Assembly (NCBI GenBank): GCA_041397525.1
Contig: JAWKWL010000002.1
Span: forward strand, 496,001 to 560,000
DNA length: 64,000 nucleotides
Direction of reading: 5' to 3'
Origin: BOKV01 sp041397525
GTDB lineage: Bacteria > Pseudomonadota > Alphaproteobacteria > Rhizobiales > Rhizobiaceae
Positions 17,765 to 27,135 of this stretch are shown here, piece by piece. Made by a program: the position numbers and the translations under genes. The stretch's first letter is position 1. Each line of letters begins with the position of its first letter. The notes below the pieces were generated by a model. It was not told the origin of the DNA. It saw nothing but the letters and a program-made list of their open reading frames with translations, and did no database searches.

Positions 17765-18853
17765 ATGCGTATCATCAGACCTCTCGTCGCCACGTCAGCC
17801 ATCACCAACAGGGACCGGATGGCAAATGGCCTGCTCACACTTTTTGCTGTACTCAATCTCGTTTTCTTCCTGCTCTTCGCAATGTCGCTGGTTACTGCAC
17901 GCGCAACCCTTGCCGCAGAGCAGACATGCGGTGGCGAGAACCTCGTGGAGAAGCTGAAACTTTCCGATCCGACGAAATTCGGAAAAGTCCTCGCAGAGGC
18001 AGCTGCAGTGGAAAACGGCCATTCCGTCATGTGGCGTATCACCCGTGACGGGCTCGCTCCCTCTTTCCTGCTTGGAACCATGCATTCGGCTGATCCTCGC
18101 GTAACGCTGATGCCAGCACCTGCTGATGCGGCCTTTGCGCAAGCCGAAGTTGTGCTGATCGAGAATACCGAAGTGCTTGACCGCACGAAGATGACCGAAG
18201 CGCTGATGCGCTACAAGGAAATGACCTTGCTGTTGGATGGATCTACCCTCGATCAGAAAATCGCAGAAGGATCGATCCCGACACTCCAGGCCGCTGTCAC
18301 ACAACGTAACATGCCCTGGGAAATTGCGCGCCATATGCAGCCCTGGATGGTTGCCGCTGCAATCGCCATTCCCATCTGTGAAGTCGTGGCGAAATCCGGC
18401 GGTGCAGAGGTGCTCGACACGACAATCGGCAATCGTGCATTGGCACAAGGAAAACGACTCATCGGTCTGGAAACCATCGAGGAACAGTTCCGGGCGGTTT
18501 CCAGCATACCGCAGGAATTCCACCTCAACGCGCTTTCGGAGACGCTGCAATTGAGCGATCTGACCGATTCGATGATGGAAACCACCAAACTGCTCTATCT
18601 CAAGGGGGAAACCGGCATGCTGTTGCCACTGGTCCGGGCCTATTCACCGCAGACCTATTCCGGCAAGGGATATGCCGAGTTCCAGGAATTGCTGGTCTCC
18701 CGCCGCAACCACACAATGGCCGAGCGTGCTCTTTCCCACCTTGAAAAGGGCAATGTTTTCATGGCAGTGGGCGCCTTGCACCTTTCCGGAGAGGAAGGAC
18801 TGGTGAACCTGCTTCGCCAGCAGGGCTTCAGACTTGAAGCCGTCGAGGGCTGA
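17765..18853 (+). CDS. TraB/GumN family protein
   Basis: About 362 residues. An N-terminal hydrophobic segment (about 19-50) suggests export or membrane anchoring. The TraB/GumN domain covers most of the rest: FLLGTMHSADPR near the start, IENTEVLD, RNHTMAERALSHL and the closing motif FMAVGALHLSGEEGLVNLL. Conserved Glu, His and Arg of these motifs suggest a metallopeptidase-like fold; the substrate is unknown. ATG 17765 follows AGGAAAG closely. It lies about 100 bases after xerC. Confidence 0.8.
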   Translation: MRIIRPLVATSAITNRDRMANGLLTLFAVLNLVFFLLFAMSLVTARATLAAEQTCGGENLVEKLKLSDPTKFGKVLAEAAAVENGHSVMWRITRDGLAPSFLLGTMHSADPRVTLMPAPADAAFAQAEVVLIENTEVLDRTKMTEALMRYKEMTLLLDGSTLDQKIAEGSIPTLQAAVTQRNMPWEIARHMQPWMVAAAIAIPICEVVAKSGGAEVLDTTIGNRALAQGKRLIGLETIEEQFRAVSSIPQEFHLNALSETLQLSDLTDSMMETTKLLYLKGETGMLLPLVRAYSPQTYSGKGYAEFQELLVSRRNHTMAERALSHLEKGNVFMAVGALHLSGEEGLVNLLRQQGFRLEAVEG

Positions 18854-18943
18854 CCGCACTCACCGATTTGTGACCAGCCGCCCGTTTCGCAATATGTTTT
18901 GCATGTTACGCTGCCGTCCATCAATCACAGGAAGGACAGCGAA

Positions 18944-19156
18944 ATGAAGAAAATTCTTTCAGCCCTCGCGATTGCAGCCCTTGCCGGTGCCACTTTCAGC
19001 GCTGGTGCGGCCCGTGCCGAATGCGGCGGCCATACCGCTTCAGCCTCGGTCAAGAACATGTCGGTGGCACAAGCTGATACCATCAAGGATCAGGAAGCCG
19101 TCAGCACAAATGAAGAAGTGATCGAAAAGCCGCTCATCGAAGAGAAGGCCGAATAG
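18944..19156 (+). CDS. Small secreted protein of unknown function
   Basis: A 70-residue protein with a clear signal peptide: MKKILSALAIAALAGATFSA followed by GAARA and probable cleavage before ECGG. The mature part (about 45 residues) is acidic, rich in Glu, Ala, Ser, Thr and Val, has a single Cys, and has no domain I recognise. The ATG is preceded by AGGACAG at 18932-18938. It lies 90 bases after the TraB/GumN gene and may be transcribed alone. Small Ala-rich periplasmic proteins of this kind are common in rhizobia and usually uncharacterised. Confidence 0.65.
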   Translation: MKKILSALAIAALAGATFSAGAARAECGGHTASASVKNMSVAQADTIKDQEAVSTNEEVIEKPLIEEKAE

Positions 19157-19196
19157 CCGGCAATTCCGGCACAATTACCTCCAGCTTGATGAAGAA

Positions 19197-19226
19197 GGCA
19201 GGGCACTGGGCACCCTGCCCGCTATT
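19197..19226. terminator. Candidate bidirectional terminator between the small secreted gene and lpd
   Basis: Stem GGCAGGG (19197-19203) with CCCTGCC (19213-19219), 9-base loop, eight bases beyond the lpd stop. On the minus strand TTCTTC follows, on the plus strand CGCTATTTTC. Neither T tract is strong, but the convergent position fits. Confidence 0.45.
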
Positions 19227-19227
19227 T

Positions 19228-20628
19228 TCAGATATGCAGTGGCTTCGCAAAAGTGGCCAGTGCCGCCTCGCGCACGGCTTCAGACATGGTCGGGTGCGCA
19301 TGACAGGTTCGGCCAAGATCTTCGCTTGATCCGCCGAATTCCATCAGCACTGCGCATTCATGGATCATCTCGCCCGCGCCGAAACCGACAATGTGAACGC
19401 CCAGGACACGGTCGGTGACCTTGTCAGCCAGGAACTTCACAAAACCATCCGTCTGGTTCATGGCGCGTGCACGTCCATTGGCGGTAAACGGGAATTTCCC
19501 CGCAACATAGTCGATACCGGCTGCTTTCAGCTCTTCCTCTGTCTTTCCGACGGAGGCAATCTCGGGTTGGGTATAGACCACACCTGGTATCACGTCATAA
19601 TTGACGTGCCCTGCCTGACCGGCAAGAATTTCGGCAACCGCAACGCCTTCATCTTCCGCCTTGTGCGCAAGCATCGGCCCGTCTGTCACGTCGCCGATCG
19701 CGTAGATTCCATCGATATTGGACTTGAAATGATGGGTCTTGACCTTGCCGCGTTCGATTTCCACGCCAAGCGCTTCCAGTCCCAGGCCGTCAGTGAAAGG
19801 TCTGCGGCCAGTCGAAACGAGTACGATATCGGCTTCGAGCGTTTCAGCCTCGCCACCCTTGACCGGCGAGAAAGTCACCTTGGCACCCCGGCCGGATTTC
19901 TCGACCGCCGTCACCTTCGATGACAGCTTGAACGCGAATCCCTGTTTCTGCAGGATGCGCTGGAATTGTTTCGAGACATCGGCGTCCATTGGTCCCAATA
20001 TCTTGTCGAGATATTCGACCACAGTCACCTTTGCCCCAAGCCTGGACCAGACCGAACCCATTTCAAGGCCAATCACGCCGCCACCAACCACAATCATGGA
20101 TTCGGGTACCTTGGTAAGCGCGATTGCACCTGTGGAAGACACAATCACCTTCTCGTCGATATTGACATCAACGCCGGGAATTCCGGCGACATCCGAACCC
20201 GTGGCAATGACGATGTTTTTCGTCTCAAGCACGGTTTCCTTGCCGTCGTCACCCTTGACCAGAACCTTGCCGGCTGCCGGTATCGATCCAGTACCGTGAT
20301 ACACCCCGACCTTGTTCTTTTTCATCAGGAAGGCAACGCCATCGACATTGGCTTTCACTGTCGCATCCTTGTGCGCCATCATCACTTTCAGGTCGAGCTT
20401 CGGTTTGGAGACATTGACGCCGAGCTTTTCAAGCCCGTGCCCCGCCTCGTGAAACATCTCCGATGCATGCAGCAATGCCTTGGACGGGATGCACCCGACA
20501 TTGAGACAGGTGCCACCAAGTGTCGGCATCTTCTCGACAATCGCCGTCTTCAGGCCAAGTTGTGCAGCCTTGATGGCGCATACATATCCGCCCGGGCCTG
20601 ATCCGATAATAACAACGTCAAATGACAT
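19228..20628 (-). CDS. lpd: Dihydrolipoyl dehydrogenase (E3)
   Basis: A 466-residue FAD flavoprotein that reoxidises dihydrolipoamide of the 2-oxoglutarate dehydrogenase complex. The FAD-binding start is VVIIGSGPGGYVCAIKAAQLG, the redox disulfide is in GGTCLNVGCIPSKALLH, the NAD-binding loop is VVGGGVIGLEMGSVW, and the catalytic His-Glu pair is in CHAHPTMSEAV near the end. It is the last gene of the mdh-sucCDAB block, as in other rhizobia. GGAG lies upstream of the ATG. The gene is intact. Confidence 0.96.
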   Translation of the reverse strand: MSFDVVIIGSGPGGYVCAIKAAQLGLKTAIVEKMPTLGGTCLNVGCIPSKALLHASEMFHEAGHGLEKLGVNVSKPKLDLKVMMAHKDATVKANVDGVAFLMKKNKVGVYHGTGSIPAAGKVLVKGDDGKETVLETKNIVIATGSDVAGIPGVDVNIDEKVIVSSTGAIALTKVPESMIVVGGGVIGLEMGSVWSRLGAKVTVVEYLDKILGPMDADVSKQFQRILQKQGFAFKLSSKVTAVEKSGRGAKVTFSPVKGGEAETLEADIVLVSTGRRPFTDGLGLEALGVEIERGKVKTHHFKSNIDGIYAIGDVTDGPMLAHKAEDEGVAVAEILAGQAGHVNYDVIPGVVYTQPEIASVGKTEEELKAAGIDYVAGKFPFTANGRARAMNQTDGFVKFLADKVTDRVLGVHIVGFGAGEMIHECAVLMEFGGSSEDLGRTCHAHPTMSEAVREAALATFAKPLHI

Positions 20629-20658
20629 TGGGTAAATCTCCGTCTTTCGTGAAACTGG

Positions 20659-21400
20659 TCAGCGCGCACCGGTTACGTCAACAATGGCGCCCGTTACATA
20701 GGAAGTCGCCGGCGACATCAGCCACATCACCGCCTGCGCCACCTCAAGAGCCGTTCCCTCGCGCTTCATCGGCACAGCCGAACGCATTTGTGCAACCCGG
20801 TCCGGCTCGCCGCCCGAGCATGAATATCAGTGTCGATGATGCCCGGCCGCACCACGCGCATTCACGCGGATGCCTTCTTCAGCGACTTCACGCGCAAGAC
20901 CAGAGGTGAAGCTGTCAATTGCCCCCTTGACCGCATAGTCGACATATTGGCCTGGGGCGCGGTTTCGCCGCTGCCGACGACAGATTGACAATTGACCTCC
21001 CTTGCCGCCATGCCGGGTGGACATGCGTCGTACTGCTTCGCCCGCGCAAAGGATGGAGCCTGTCACGATGACCCGCATAATGCATCCATTGCTCCGCTCA
21101 TTTCATCGACGCGCTGGCGCATGTCGACAATCCCGGCATTGTTGACGAGACCGGCAAGCGAGCCAAGCCGGTCGCCTGCCTGGAAAATCCGCCCGACATC
21201 GTCAGTACTGCCGCGACATCACCCTGGACAATGACGCCATCGTTTTCGCCAGCTGCCTTGACCGATCCAAGCACCGACAAGGCAGCATTTTCATTCGAAA
21301 CGAAATTGATGGCCACGCGATAGCCGGCCTCTGCCGCAAGCAGGGCACAGGCAGCTCCGATACCCCGACCGCCTCCAGTGACCAGGATTGTGCCTGTCAT
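20659..21400 (-). CDS. SDR family oxidoreductase (reading frame broken by indels)
   Basis: A short-chain dehydrogenase of about 247 residues in pieces. The N-terminus TGTILVTGGGRGIGAACALL carries the TGxxxGIG cofactor loop; the middle has NNAGI-type and MRVIVTGSILCAGEAVRRM sequence in other frames; the catalytic Tyr/Lys region reads APGQYVDYAVKGAIDSFTSG where YxxSK is normal, so a base is lost there too; the C-terminus VAQAVMWLMSPATSYVTGA to the TGA at 20659 is in yet another frame. Several small indels are needed to rebuild it. The same gene sits between lpd and the MAPEG gene in other rhizobia, so it may be intact in the organism. Substrate unknown. Confidence 0.75.
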
Positions 21401-21404
21401 TGTC

Positions 21405-21803
21405 TCAGAAGGCGAGTTTCAGCAGTTCCCAAAGGATCATCAAGAGACCCCCTGTCGAAACCAGCCAGATGATCGTGCGAATGAAGGGAATGCCGGTGAG
21501 ATAGGCCGGAAAATACAGAACCCGGCCCCAGAAGAATATCTGGGCACCCAGCGCCGTGTTGGCATTGGCATTTCCGGTGTACAGAACAATCAGGACAAGT
21601 GCTGCAAAGGCTGGCATCGTCTCAAGCAGATTGAAATAGGCCCTCTCAATGCGGCCTGTCATGCCAGTCGGTGTCTTCCAGTCATCCCGGGCGCTGACTG
21701 TATAACCAATGCCGTTCTGCACCATTTCAAACACAACTTGCGCGATGAGCTGCACGAAGAACAACACGACCGTGAACAGCAGCATTTTCAATTCAATCGA
21801 CAT
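21405..21803 (-). CDS. MAPEG family membrane protein
   Basis: 132 residues with four hydrophobic segments, matching the MAPEG fold (membrane-associated proteins in eicosanoid and glutathione metabolism). Diagnostic parts are the R-rich loop GRIERAYFNLLETMPAF and the C-terminal ALGAQIFFWGRVLYFPAYL. Bacterial members are of unknown substrate; some have glutathione transferase activity. It lies four bases from the SDR start and about 105 bases downstream of sucB in the same direction, probably in the same transcript. Confidence 0.85.
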   Translation of the reverse strand: MSIELKMLLFTVVLFFVQLIAQVVFEMVQNGIGYTVSARDDWKTPTGMTGRIERAYFNLLETMPAFAALVLIVLYTGNANANTALGAQIFFWGRVLYFPAYLTGIPFIRTIIWLVSTGGLLMILWELLKLAF

Positions 21804-21908
21804 TTCCCGTCTCCCCGAGGTTTGGTTCGAACCAGACTATAGCTGATCGCAGACCCGATTCCAGCACCTGTTTCGTCGTCCCGTCCACACCGGACAATTC
21901 TGCAAATG

Positions 21909-23104
21909 TCACAGATCCAGTACCAGGCGTTCCGGATCCTCGAGGCTGTCCTTGACCCGCACCAGGAAGGTCACCGCTTCCTTGCCATCGACAATGCGGT
22001 GATCATAGGAAAGGGCCAGATACATCATCGGACGGATAACGACCTGACCGCCCACTGCCACGGGGCGCTCCTGGATCTTGTGCATGCCCAGAATGCCCGA
22101 TTGAGGAGCATTGAGGATCGGCGTTGACATCAGCGAGCCATAGACGCCGCCATTCGAAATGGTGAATGTCCCACCCTGCATGTCCGCCATCGACAATTCG
22201 CCGTCGCGTGCTTTTCTGCCCAGATTGCCGATTTCCTGTTCGATACCCGCAATGCTCATCTGGTCCGCATCGCGTACGACCGGAACAACGAGGCCCTTTT
22301 CCGTGCCGACAGCAACACCGATATGGCAGTAGTTCTTGTAGATCAGGTCAGTGCCGTCGATCTCGGCATTGACCGCAGGAATTTCCTTGAGCGCATGGCA
22401 AACCGCCTTGGTGAAGAAGCCCATGAAGCCAAGCTTCACGCCATGCTCGAACAAGTCCTTGTAGCGGTTGCGCAGGTCCATGACTCGTACTCATGTCGAC
22501 CTCGCTGAAGGTCGTCAGCATGCAGCGTGCGGTATTCTGCGCATCCTTGAGACGCCGCGCGATCGTCTGGCGCAGCCGGGCTATCTTCACCCGCTCCTCG
22601 CGCACTGAATCCGCATCGCCCGAAGGCGCACGCGCCGCAGCAGGAACCGGTACAGATGCTGGCTGTGGAGCACGCAACAAGTCCTCTTTCAGGATCTGGC
22701 CCCGCTTGCCGGACCCCTGCACGCCGGCCGGGTCAATGTTCTTTTCGCCATCATCTTCTGCGCTGGCAGGTTGCCGCTACTGCGGCCGAAGCAGCCCGCT
22801 GCGCAGCGGGTGCTTCCGCTTTCGCGACCGTCTTGGCTTGCGCATTTGCCGCAGGAACAGCTGCACCGCCCTCGCCAAATTGCGCAAGGATCGCGCCGAC
22901 TTCGACCGTTTCGCCCTCCTGCACCAGAATTTCCACCAGGGTTCCCGCAGAAGGCGCCGGCACTTCGACCGAAACCTTGTCGGTTTCCAGTTCCACAAGC
23001 GGTTCGTCGGCCTTTACCGCTTCCCCGGGCTTCTTGAGCCATTTGCCAACGGTGGCTTCTGCGACTGATTCGCCAAGGGTCGGAACGCGGATTTCACTAG
23101 CCAT
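21909..23104 (-). CDS. sucB: Dihydrolipoyllysine-residue succinyltransferase, E2 of 2-oxoglutarate dehydrogenase (frame broken by indels)
   Basis: All E2 domains are recognisable: the lipoyl domain (MASEIRVPTLGESVAEATVG with lipoyl Lys in ETDKVSVEVPAP), an Ala/Pro-rich linker, the E3-binding domain (NLPAQKMMA joined to KNIDPAGVQGSGKRGQIL) and the acyltransferase core ending in the catalytic YDHRIVDGKEAVTFL. Three single-base indels break it: a lost base near 22770, a lost base near 22748 and an extra base near 22488, where EVDMS should run into VMDLRNRYKDLFE. With these repaired it has about 398 residues, close to the family. The function is central, so error is likelier than decay. Confidence 0.92.
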
Positions 23105-23154
23105 GATCAGTTCTCTTTTCGTTGCATTCTGGTTGGTGCTGAAAACCGTGCCGG

Positions 23155-26139
23155 TCAGCCGCCAAGCGCGTCTTCAAGGAAAGCTTCAAGCTGCGCCATG
23201 TGCTTCGACATCAGCCCGGTAGCAGGAGACGCAGCCGCTGCCCGGCCAGCATAGCGCGCGCGCTTGTGCTTGGCTCCTATATGGGCAAACACCCATTCGA
23301 GATAAGGCTCGATGAAGCTCCACGCGCCCATGTTCTTCGGCTCTTCCTGGCACCACACGAATTCTGCGTTCTTGAAACGCGAAAGCTCGGTGATCAGCGC
23401 CTTTGCCGGGAACGGGTAGAGCTGTTCGACACGCAGGAGATAGACGTCGTTGACGCCACGCTTTTCGCGTTCCTCGTACAGATCGTAATAGACCTTGCCC
23501 GAGCACATCACCACGCGACGGATCTTTGAATCTTTCACAAGGCTGATTGGTTGGTCCTTGAGATATTCCGCATCATCCCACAGCAACCGGTGGAACGATG
23601 AGTTCCCCGAAAGCTCGGCGAGCGTCGACACACAGCGCTTGTGGCGCAGCAGCGACTTCGGCGTCATCAGGATTAGCGGCTTGCGGAAATCACGTTTCAT
23701 CTGTCGGCGCAAAATGTGGAAGTAGTTCGCCGGCGTTGAGCAATAGGCGACCTGCATGTTGTCTTCCGCGCACAATTGCAGGAAGCGCTCCAGCCTTGCT
23801 GATGAATGCTCTGGACCCTGTCCCTCATAACCATGTGGCAACAGGCAGACAAGACCGGACATGCGCAGCCATTTGCGCTCACCAGAAGAGATGAACTGGT
23901 CAAACACCACCTGGGCGCCATTGGCAAAGTCGCCGAATTGCGCTTCCCAAAGGGTCAGTGCATTGGGCCGCGCAAGCGAGTAGCCATATTCGAAGCCGAG
24001 CACCGCCTCTTCCGAGAGCATGGAATTGATGACTTCGTAGCGTGCCTGTCCCGGCGCCAGATTGGCCAGTGGAATATACCTCTCCTCGGTGTCCTGGTCA
24101 TACAGCACCGAATGGCGCTGCGAGAAGGTCCCGCGTTCGCAATCCTGCCCGGAAAGGCGAATCTTGTGACCATCAAGGCATAACCCGGCAAAGGCATAAG
24201 CCTCCGCCATTGCCCAGTCCACGCCTTCACCGGTCTCAACCATTTTCGCCCGGTTTTCCATGAAACGCTGAATGGTGCGATGCGCATTGAACCCTTCGGG
24301 AACGGTTGTCAGAACCTTGCCGATTTCCTTCAGCTTCTTCATCGGCAGCGCAGTCTTGCCGCGACGCTGCTCGTCGGCACTGTCCGCGACCTTCAACCCG
24401 CTCCATTCGCCATCAAGCCAGTCCGCCTTGTTGGGACGGTAATTCTGGCCAGCCTCATATTCGCCTTCCAGATGCGCGCGCCAGTCGGCCTTCATCTGGT
24501 CGACTTCATCCTGGGTCAGCAGGCCTTCGGCCACCAGACGCTGCGAATAGACTTCGACAACCGTGGGATGGCTGCGAATGTTGCGATACATCAATGGCTG
24601 GGTGAAAGACGGTTCATCACCCTCATTGTGGCCATATCGACGGTAGCAGAACATGTCGATGACCACAGGTTTGTGGAACTTCATGCGGAATTCGGTCGCC
24701 ACCTTGGCCGCATAGACCACGGCTTCCGGATCATCGCCGTTGACGTGGAAAATTGGCGCTTCGATCATCTTTGCCACATCAGAGGGATAGGGCGAGGAAC
24801 GAGAGAACCGCGGATTGGTGGTGAAGCCGATCTGGTTGTTGATGATGAAATGCACGGTTCCTGCAACCCGGTGACCACGCAGACCGGAAAGACCGAGGAT
24901 TTCCGCGACCACGCCCTGCCCGGCAAAAGCAGCATCACCATGCAGCAGCAGCGGCATTACCTTGGAGCGTTCGGACAGCGGAATGATATCGCCTTCCCAG
25001 ACCTTCGCACCGAGATCCTGCTTGGCCCGCGCTTTGCCCATCACCACCGGATCGACAATTTCCAGATGCGAGGGATTGGCAGTCAGCGACAGATGCACCT
25101 TGTTGCCGTCAAACTCGCGGTCAGACGAAGCACCCAGATGGTATTTCACATCGCCGGATCCCTCGACTTCATCCGGCGCATAGGAACCGCCCTTGAATTC
25201 GTGGAAGATCGCACGATGCGGCTTGCCCATCACCTGGGAGAGCACGTTGAGGCGACCCCGATGCGCCATGCCGAAGACGATCTCTTCGAGGCCCATGTTG
25301 CCGCCGCGCTTGATGATCTGTTCAAGTGCGGGAATGAGCGATTCGCCACCGTCAAGGCCGAAGCGCTTGGTGCCCTTGTACTTGACGTCGATGAACTGCT
25401 CGAATCCTTCTGCTTCAATCAGCTTCTGCAGGATCGCCTTCTTACCCATGTCGGTGAAGTCGATGCCCTTGTCCGGACCCTCGATGCGCTCCTGTATCCA
25501 GCCCTTTTCCTCCGGATTGGAGATATGCATGAATTCGACGCCGAGCGTGGAACAATAGGTCCGCTCCAGGATATCGACCATTTCGGGGATCGTGGCATAT
25601 TCGAGACCCAGAACGTAATCGAGAAAGATCTTGCGGCCATGGTCCGCCTCGGTAAAGCCATAGGAGGTCGGCGACAACTCATTGTAGTCTTCAACCGGAT
25701 CGGCAATACCGAGCGGATCAAGCTTGGCGTGGAGGTGTCCGCGCATGCGATAGGCGCGGATCATCATCAGCGCGCGAACCGAATCGCGTGTCGCCTGGTG
25801 AACTTCCGGGCCTGAAGCCTCCACGCCGACCGCCTGTGCCTTTGCCTTCAGCTTCTCGCCGACATGCTTTTCAACCGCACCCCAATTGCCATCCAGTGCC
25901 GAAACCAGTTCGCCATTGGCGGCAATCGGCCAGTTGGCCCGCTCCCAGGAAGCGCCACGTGCATTGGCGCGCACATCATCGGCGTTTTCCCTGAGTTCGG
26001 CAAAGAATGCCTGCCAGTCAGCACTTACCGAGGATGGATCATCCTGGTAACGCGCATGCATCTGTTCGATATAGTCGGCATTTCCGCCATATAGGAACGA
26101 GGTCTGTTCGAATGCTTCGTTCTGCTCCTGACGCGCCAT
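23155..26139 (-). CDS. sucA: 2-Oxoglutarate dehydrogenase E1 component
   Basis: A 994-residue thiamine-diphosphate enzyme that decarboxylates 2-oxoglutarate and passes the succinyl group to E2. The N-terminal E2-binding segment (SFLYGGNADYIEQMHARY) is present, as are IVFGMAHRGRLNVL, the ThDP/Mg site region VNGDDPEAVVYAA with YRRYGHNEGDEPSFTQP, and the C-terminal transketolase-like domain with LPHGYEGQGPEHSSARLERF. The ATG at 26139 gives MARQEQNEAFEQT; a GTG two codons upstream is less likely. The reading frame is intact. It stands between sucD and sucB. Confidence 0.97.
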   Translation of the reverse strand: MARQEQNEAFEQTSFLYGGNADYIEQMHARYQDDPSSVSADWQAFFAELRENADDVRANARGASWERANWPIAANGELVSALDGNWGAVEKHVGEKLKAKAQAVGVEASGPEVHQATRDSVRALMMIRAYRMRGHLHAKLDPLGIADPVEDYNELSPTSYGFTEADHGRKIFLDYVLGLEYATIPEMVDILERTYCSTLGVEFMHISNPEEKGWIQERIEGPDKGIDFTDMGKKAILQKLIEAEGFEQFIDVKYKGTKRFGLDGGESLIPALEQIIKRGGNMGLEEIVFGMAHRGRLNVLSQVMGKPHRAIFHEFKGGSYAPDEVEGSGDVKYHLGASSDREFDGNKVHLSLTANPSHLEIVDPVVMGKARAKQDLGAKVWEGDIIPLSERSKVMPLLLHGDAAFAGQGVVAEILGLSGLRGHRVAGTVHFIINNQIGFTTNPRFSRSSPYPSDVAKMIEAPIFHVNGDDPEAVVYAAKVATEFRMKFHKPVVIDMFCYRRYGHNEGDEPSFTQPLMYRNIRSHPTVVEVYSQRLVAEGLLTQDEVDQMKADWRAHLEGEYEAGQNYRPNKADWLDGEWSGLKVADSADEQRRGKTALPMKKLKEIGKVLTTVPEGFNAHRTIQRFMENRAKMVETGEGVDWAMAEAYAFAGLCLDGHKIRLSGQDCERGTFSQRHSVLYDQDTEERYIPLANLAPGQARYEVINSMLSEEAVLGFEYGYSLARPNALTLWEAQFGDFANGAQVVFDQFISSGERKWLRMSGLVCLLPHGYEGQGPEHSSARLERFLQLCAEDNMQVAYCSTPANYFHILRRQMKRDFRKPLILMTPKSLLRHKRCVSTLAELSGNSSFHRLLWDDAEYLKDQPISLVKDSKIRRVVMCSGKVYYDLYEEREKRGVNDVYLLRVEQLYPFPAKALITELSRFKNAEFVWCQEEPKNMGAWSFIEPYLEWVFAHIGAKHKRARYAGRAAAASPATGLMSKHMAQLEAFLEDALGG

Positions 26140-26225
26140 GGTCACTTGCGGGTTTTCCCGCCTCCCTCTTGATCAATCCGGCTCATGCCGGGGACCGGCC
26201 CGCTTTGCCGCGGGCCGGCAAAGCC

Positions 26226-27131
26226 TCAGCCCTTCAGCACTTCCAGAAGGGTTTCGCCAAGCTTGGCCGGAGATGGCGAAACCTTGATGCCAGCCGATTC
26301 CATCGCGGCGATCTTGTCTTCAGCACCACCCTTGCCGCCGGAAATGACCGCACCGGCATGGCCCATCGTGCGCCCCGCAGGAGCCGTGCGCCCGGCAATG
26401 AAGCCAGCCATCGGCTTCTTGCGACCGCGTTTGGCCTCGTCCTTGAGGAACTGCGCCGCATCTTCTTCGGCGGAGCCGCCGATTTCACCAATCATGATGA
26501 TTGACTTGGTTTCATCATCAGCAAGGAACATTTCCAGCACGTCGATGAACTCGGTTCCCTTGACCGGGTCACCGCCGATGCCAACCGCCGTTGTCTGGCC
26601 AAGCCCTGCATTGGTGGTCTGGAACACCGCCTCATAGGTCAGCGTGCCCGAGCGCGACACGACACCGACCGAACCCTTCTTGAAGATGGAGCCGGGCATG
26701 ATGCCGATCTTGCATTCATCCGGCGTCAGCAGGCCCGGGCAGTTTGGCCCGACCAGTCGCGATTTCGATTTCACAAGTTGCGCCTTAACCTTGACCATGT
26801 CCATCACCGGAATGCCTTCGGTGATGCAAACGATCAGCGGAATTTCCGCTTCGATGGCCTCAAGGATTGCAGCCGCAGCACCCGCTGGCGGAACATAGAT
26901 AACCGAAGCGTTCGCGCCGGTTTTTTCCCTGCCTTCGGCAACGGTTGCGAAAATCGGCAACTGCGCACCGCTTTCGACCGAACCCCAGGTCTCGCCGCCC
27001 TTCTTGGGATGGATGCCACCGACCATCTTGGTGCCGTGATAGGCAAGTGCCTGCTCGGTATGGAAGGTGCCGGTCTTGCCGGTCAGTCCCTGGACCAGAA
27101 CCTTGGTGTCTTTGTTGATCAGAATGGACAT
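26226..27131 (-). CDS. sucD: Succinate-CoA ligase subunit alpha
   Basis: 301 residues. With SucC it converts succinyl-CoA, ADP (or GDP) and phosphate to succinate, CoA and ATP. The CoA-binding domain begins MSILINKDTKVLVQGLTGKT, and the catalytic phospho-His is in RTMGHAGAVISGG near residue 250. GLGQTTAVGIGGDPVKGTEF is the conserved CoA-ligase motif. The ATG lies four bases after the reconstructed sucC stop at 27136. The C-terminus ALKG is complete. Confidence 0.97.
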   Translation of the reverse strand: MSILINKDTKVLVQGLTGKTGTFHTEQALAYHGTKMVGGIHPKKGGETWGSVESGAQLPIFATVAEGREKTGANASVIYVPPAGAAAAILEAIEAEIPLIVCITEGIPVMDMVKVKAQLVKSKSRLVGPNCPGLLTPDECKIGIMPGSIFKKGSVGVVSRSGTLTYEAVFQTTNAGLGQTTAVGIGGDPVKGTEFIDVLEMFLADDETKSIIMIGEIGGSAEEDAAQFLKDEAKRGRKKPMAGFIAGRTAPAGRTMGHAGAVISGGKGGAEDKIAAMESAGIKVSPSPAKLGETLLEVLKG

Positions 27132-27135
27132 TGGC

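Noticed and set aside
24280..25815. A 511-codon open frame on the plus strand opposite sucA
   Set aside because: It is antisense to the intact, strongly conserved sucA and its translation (His/Arg-rich, no domain) resembles nothing. High G/C third positions create such frames.
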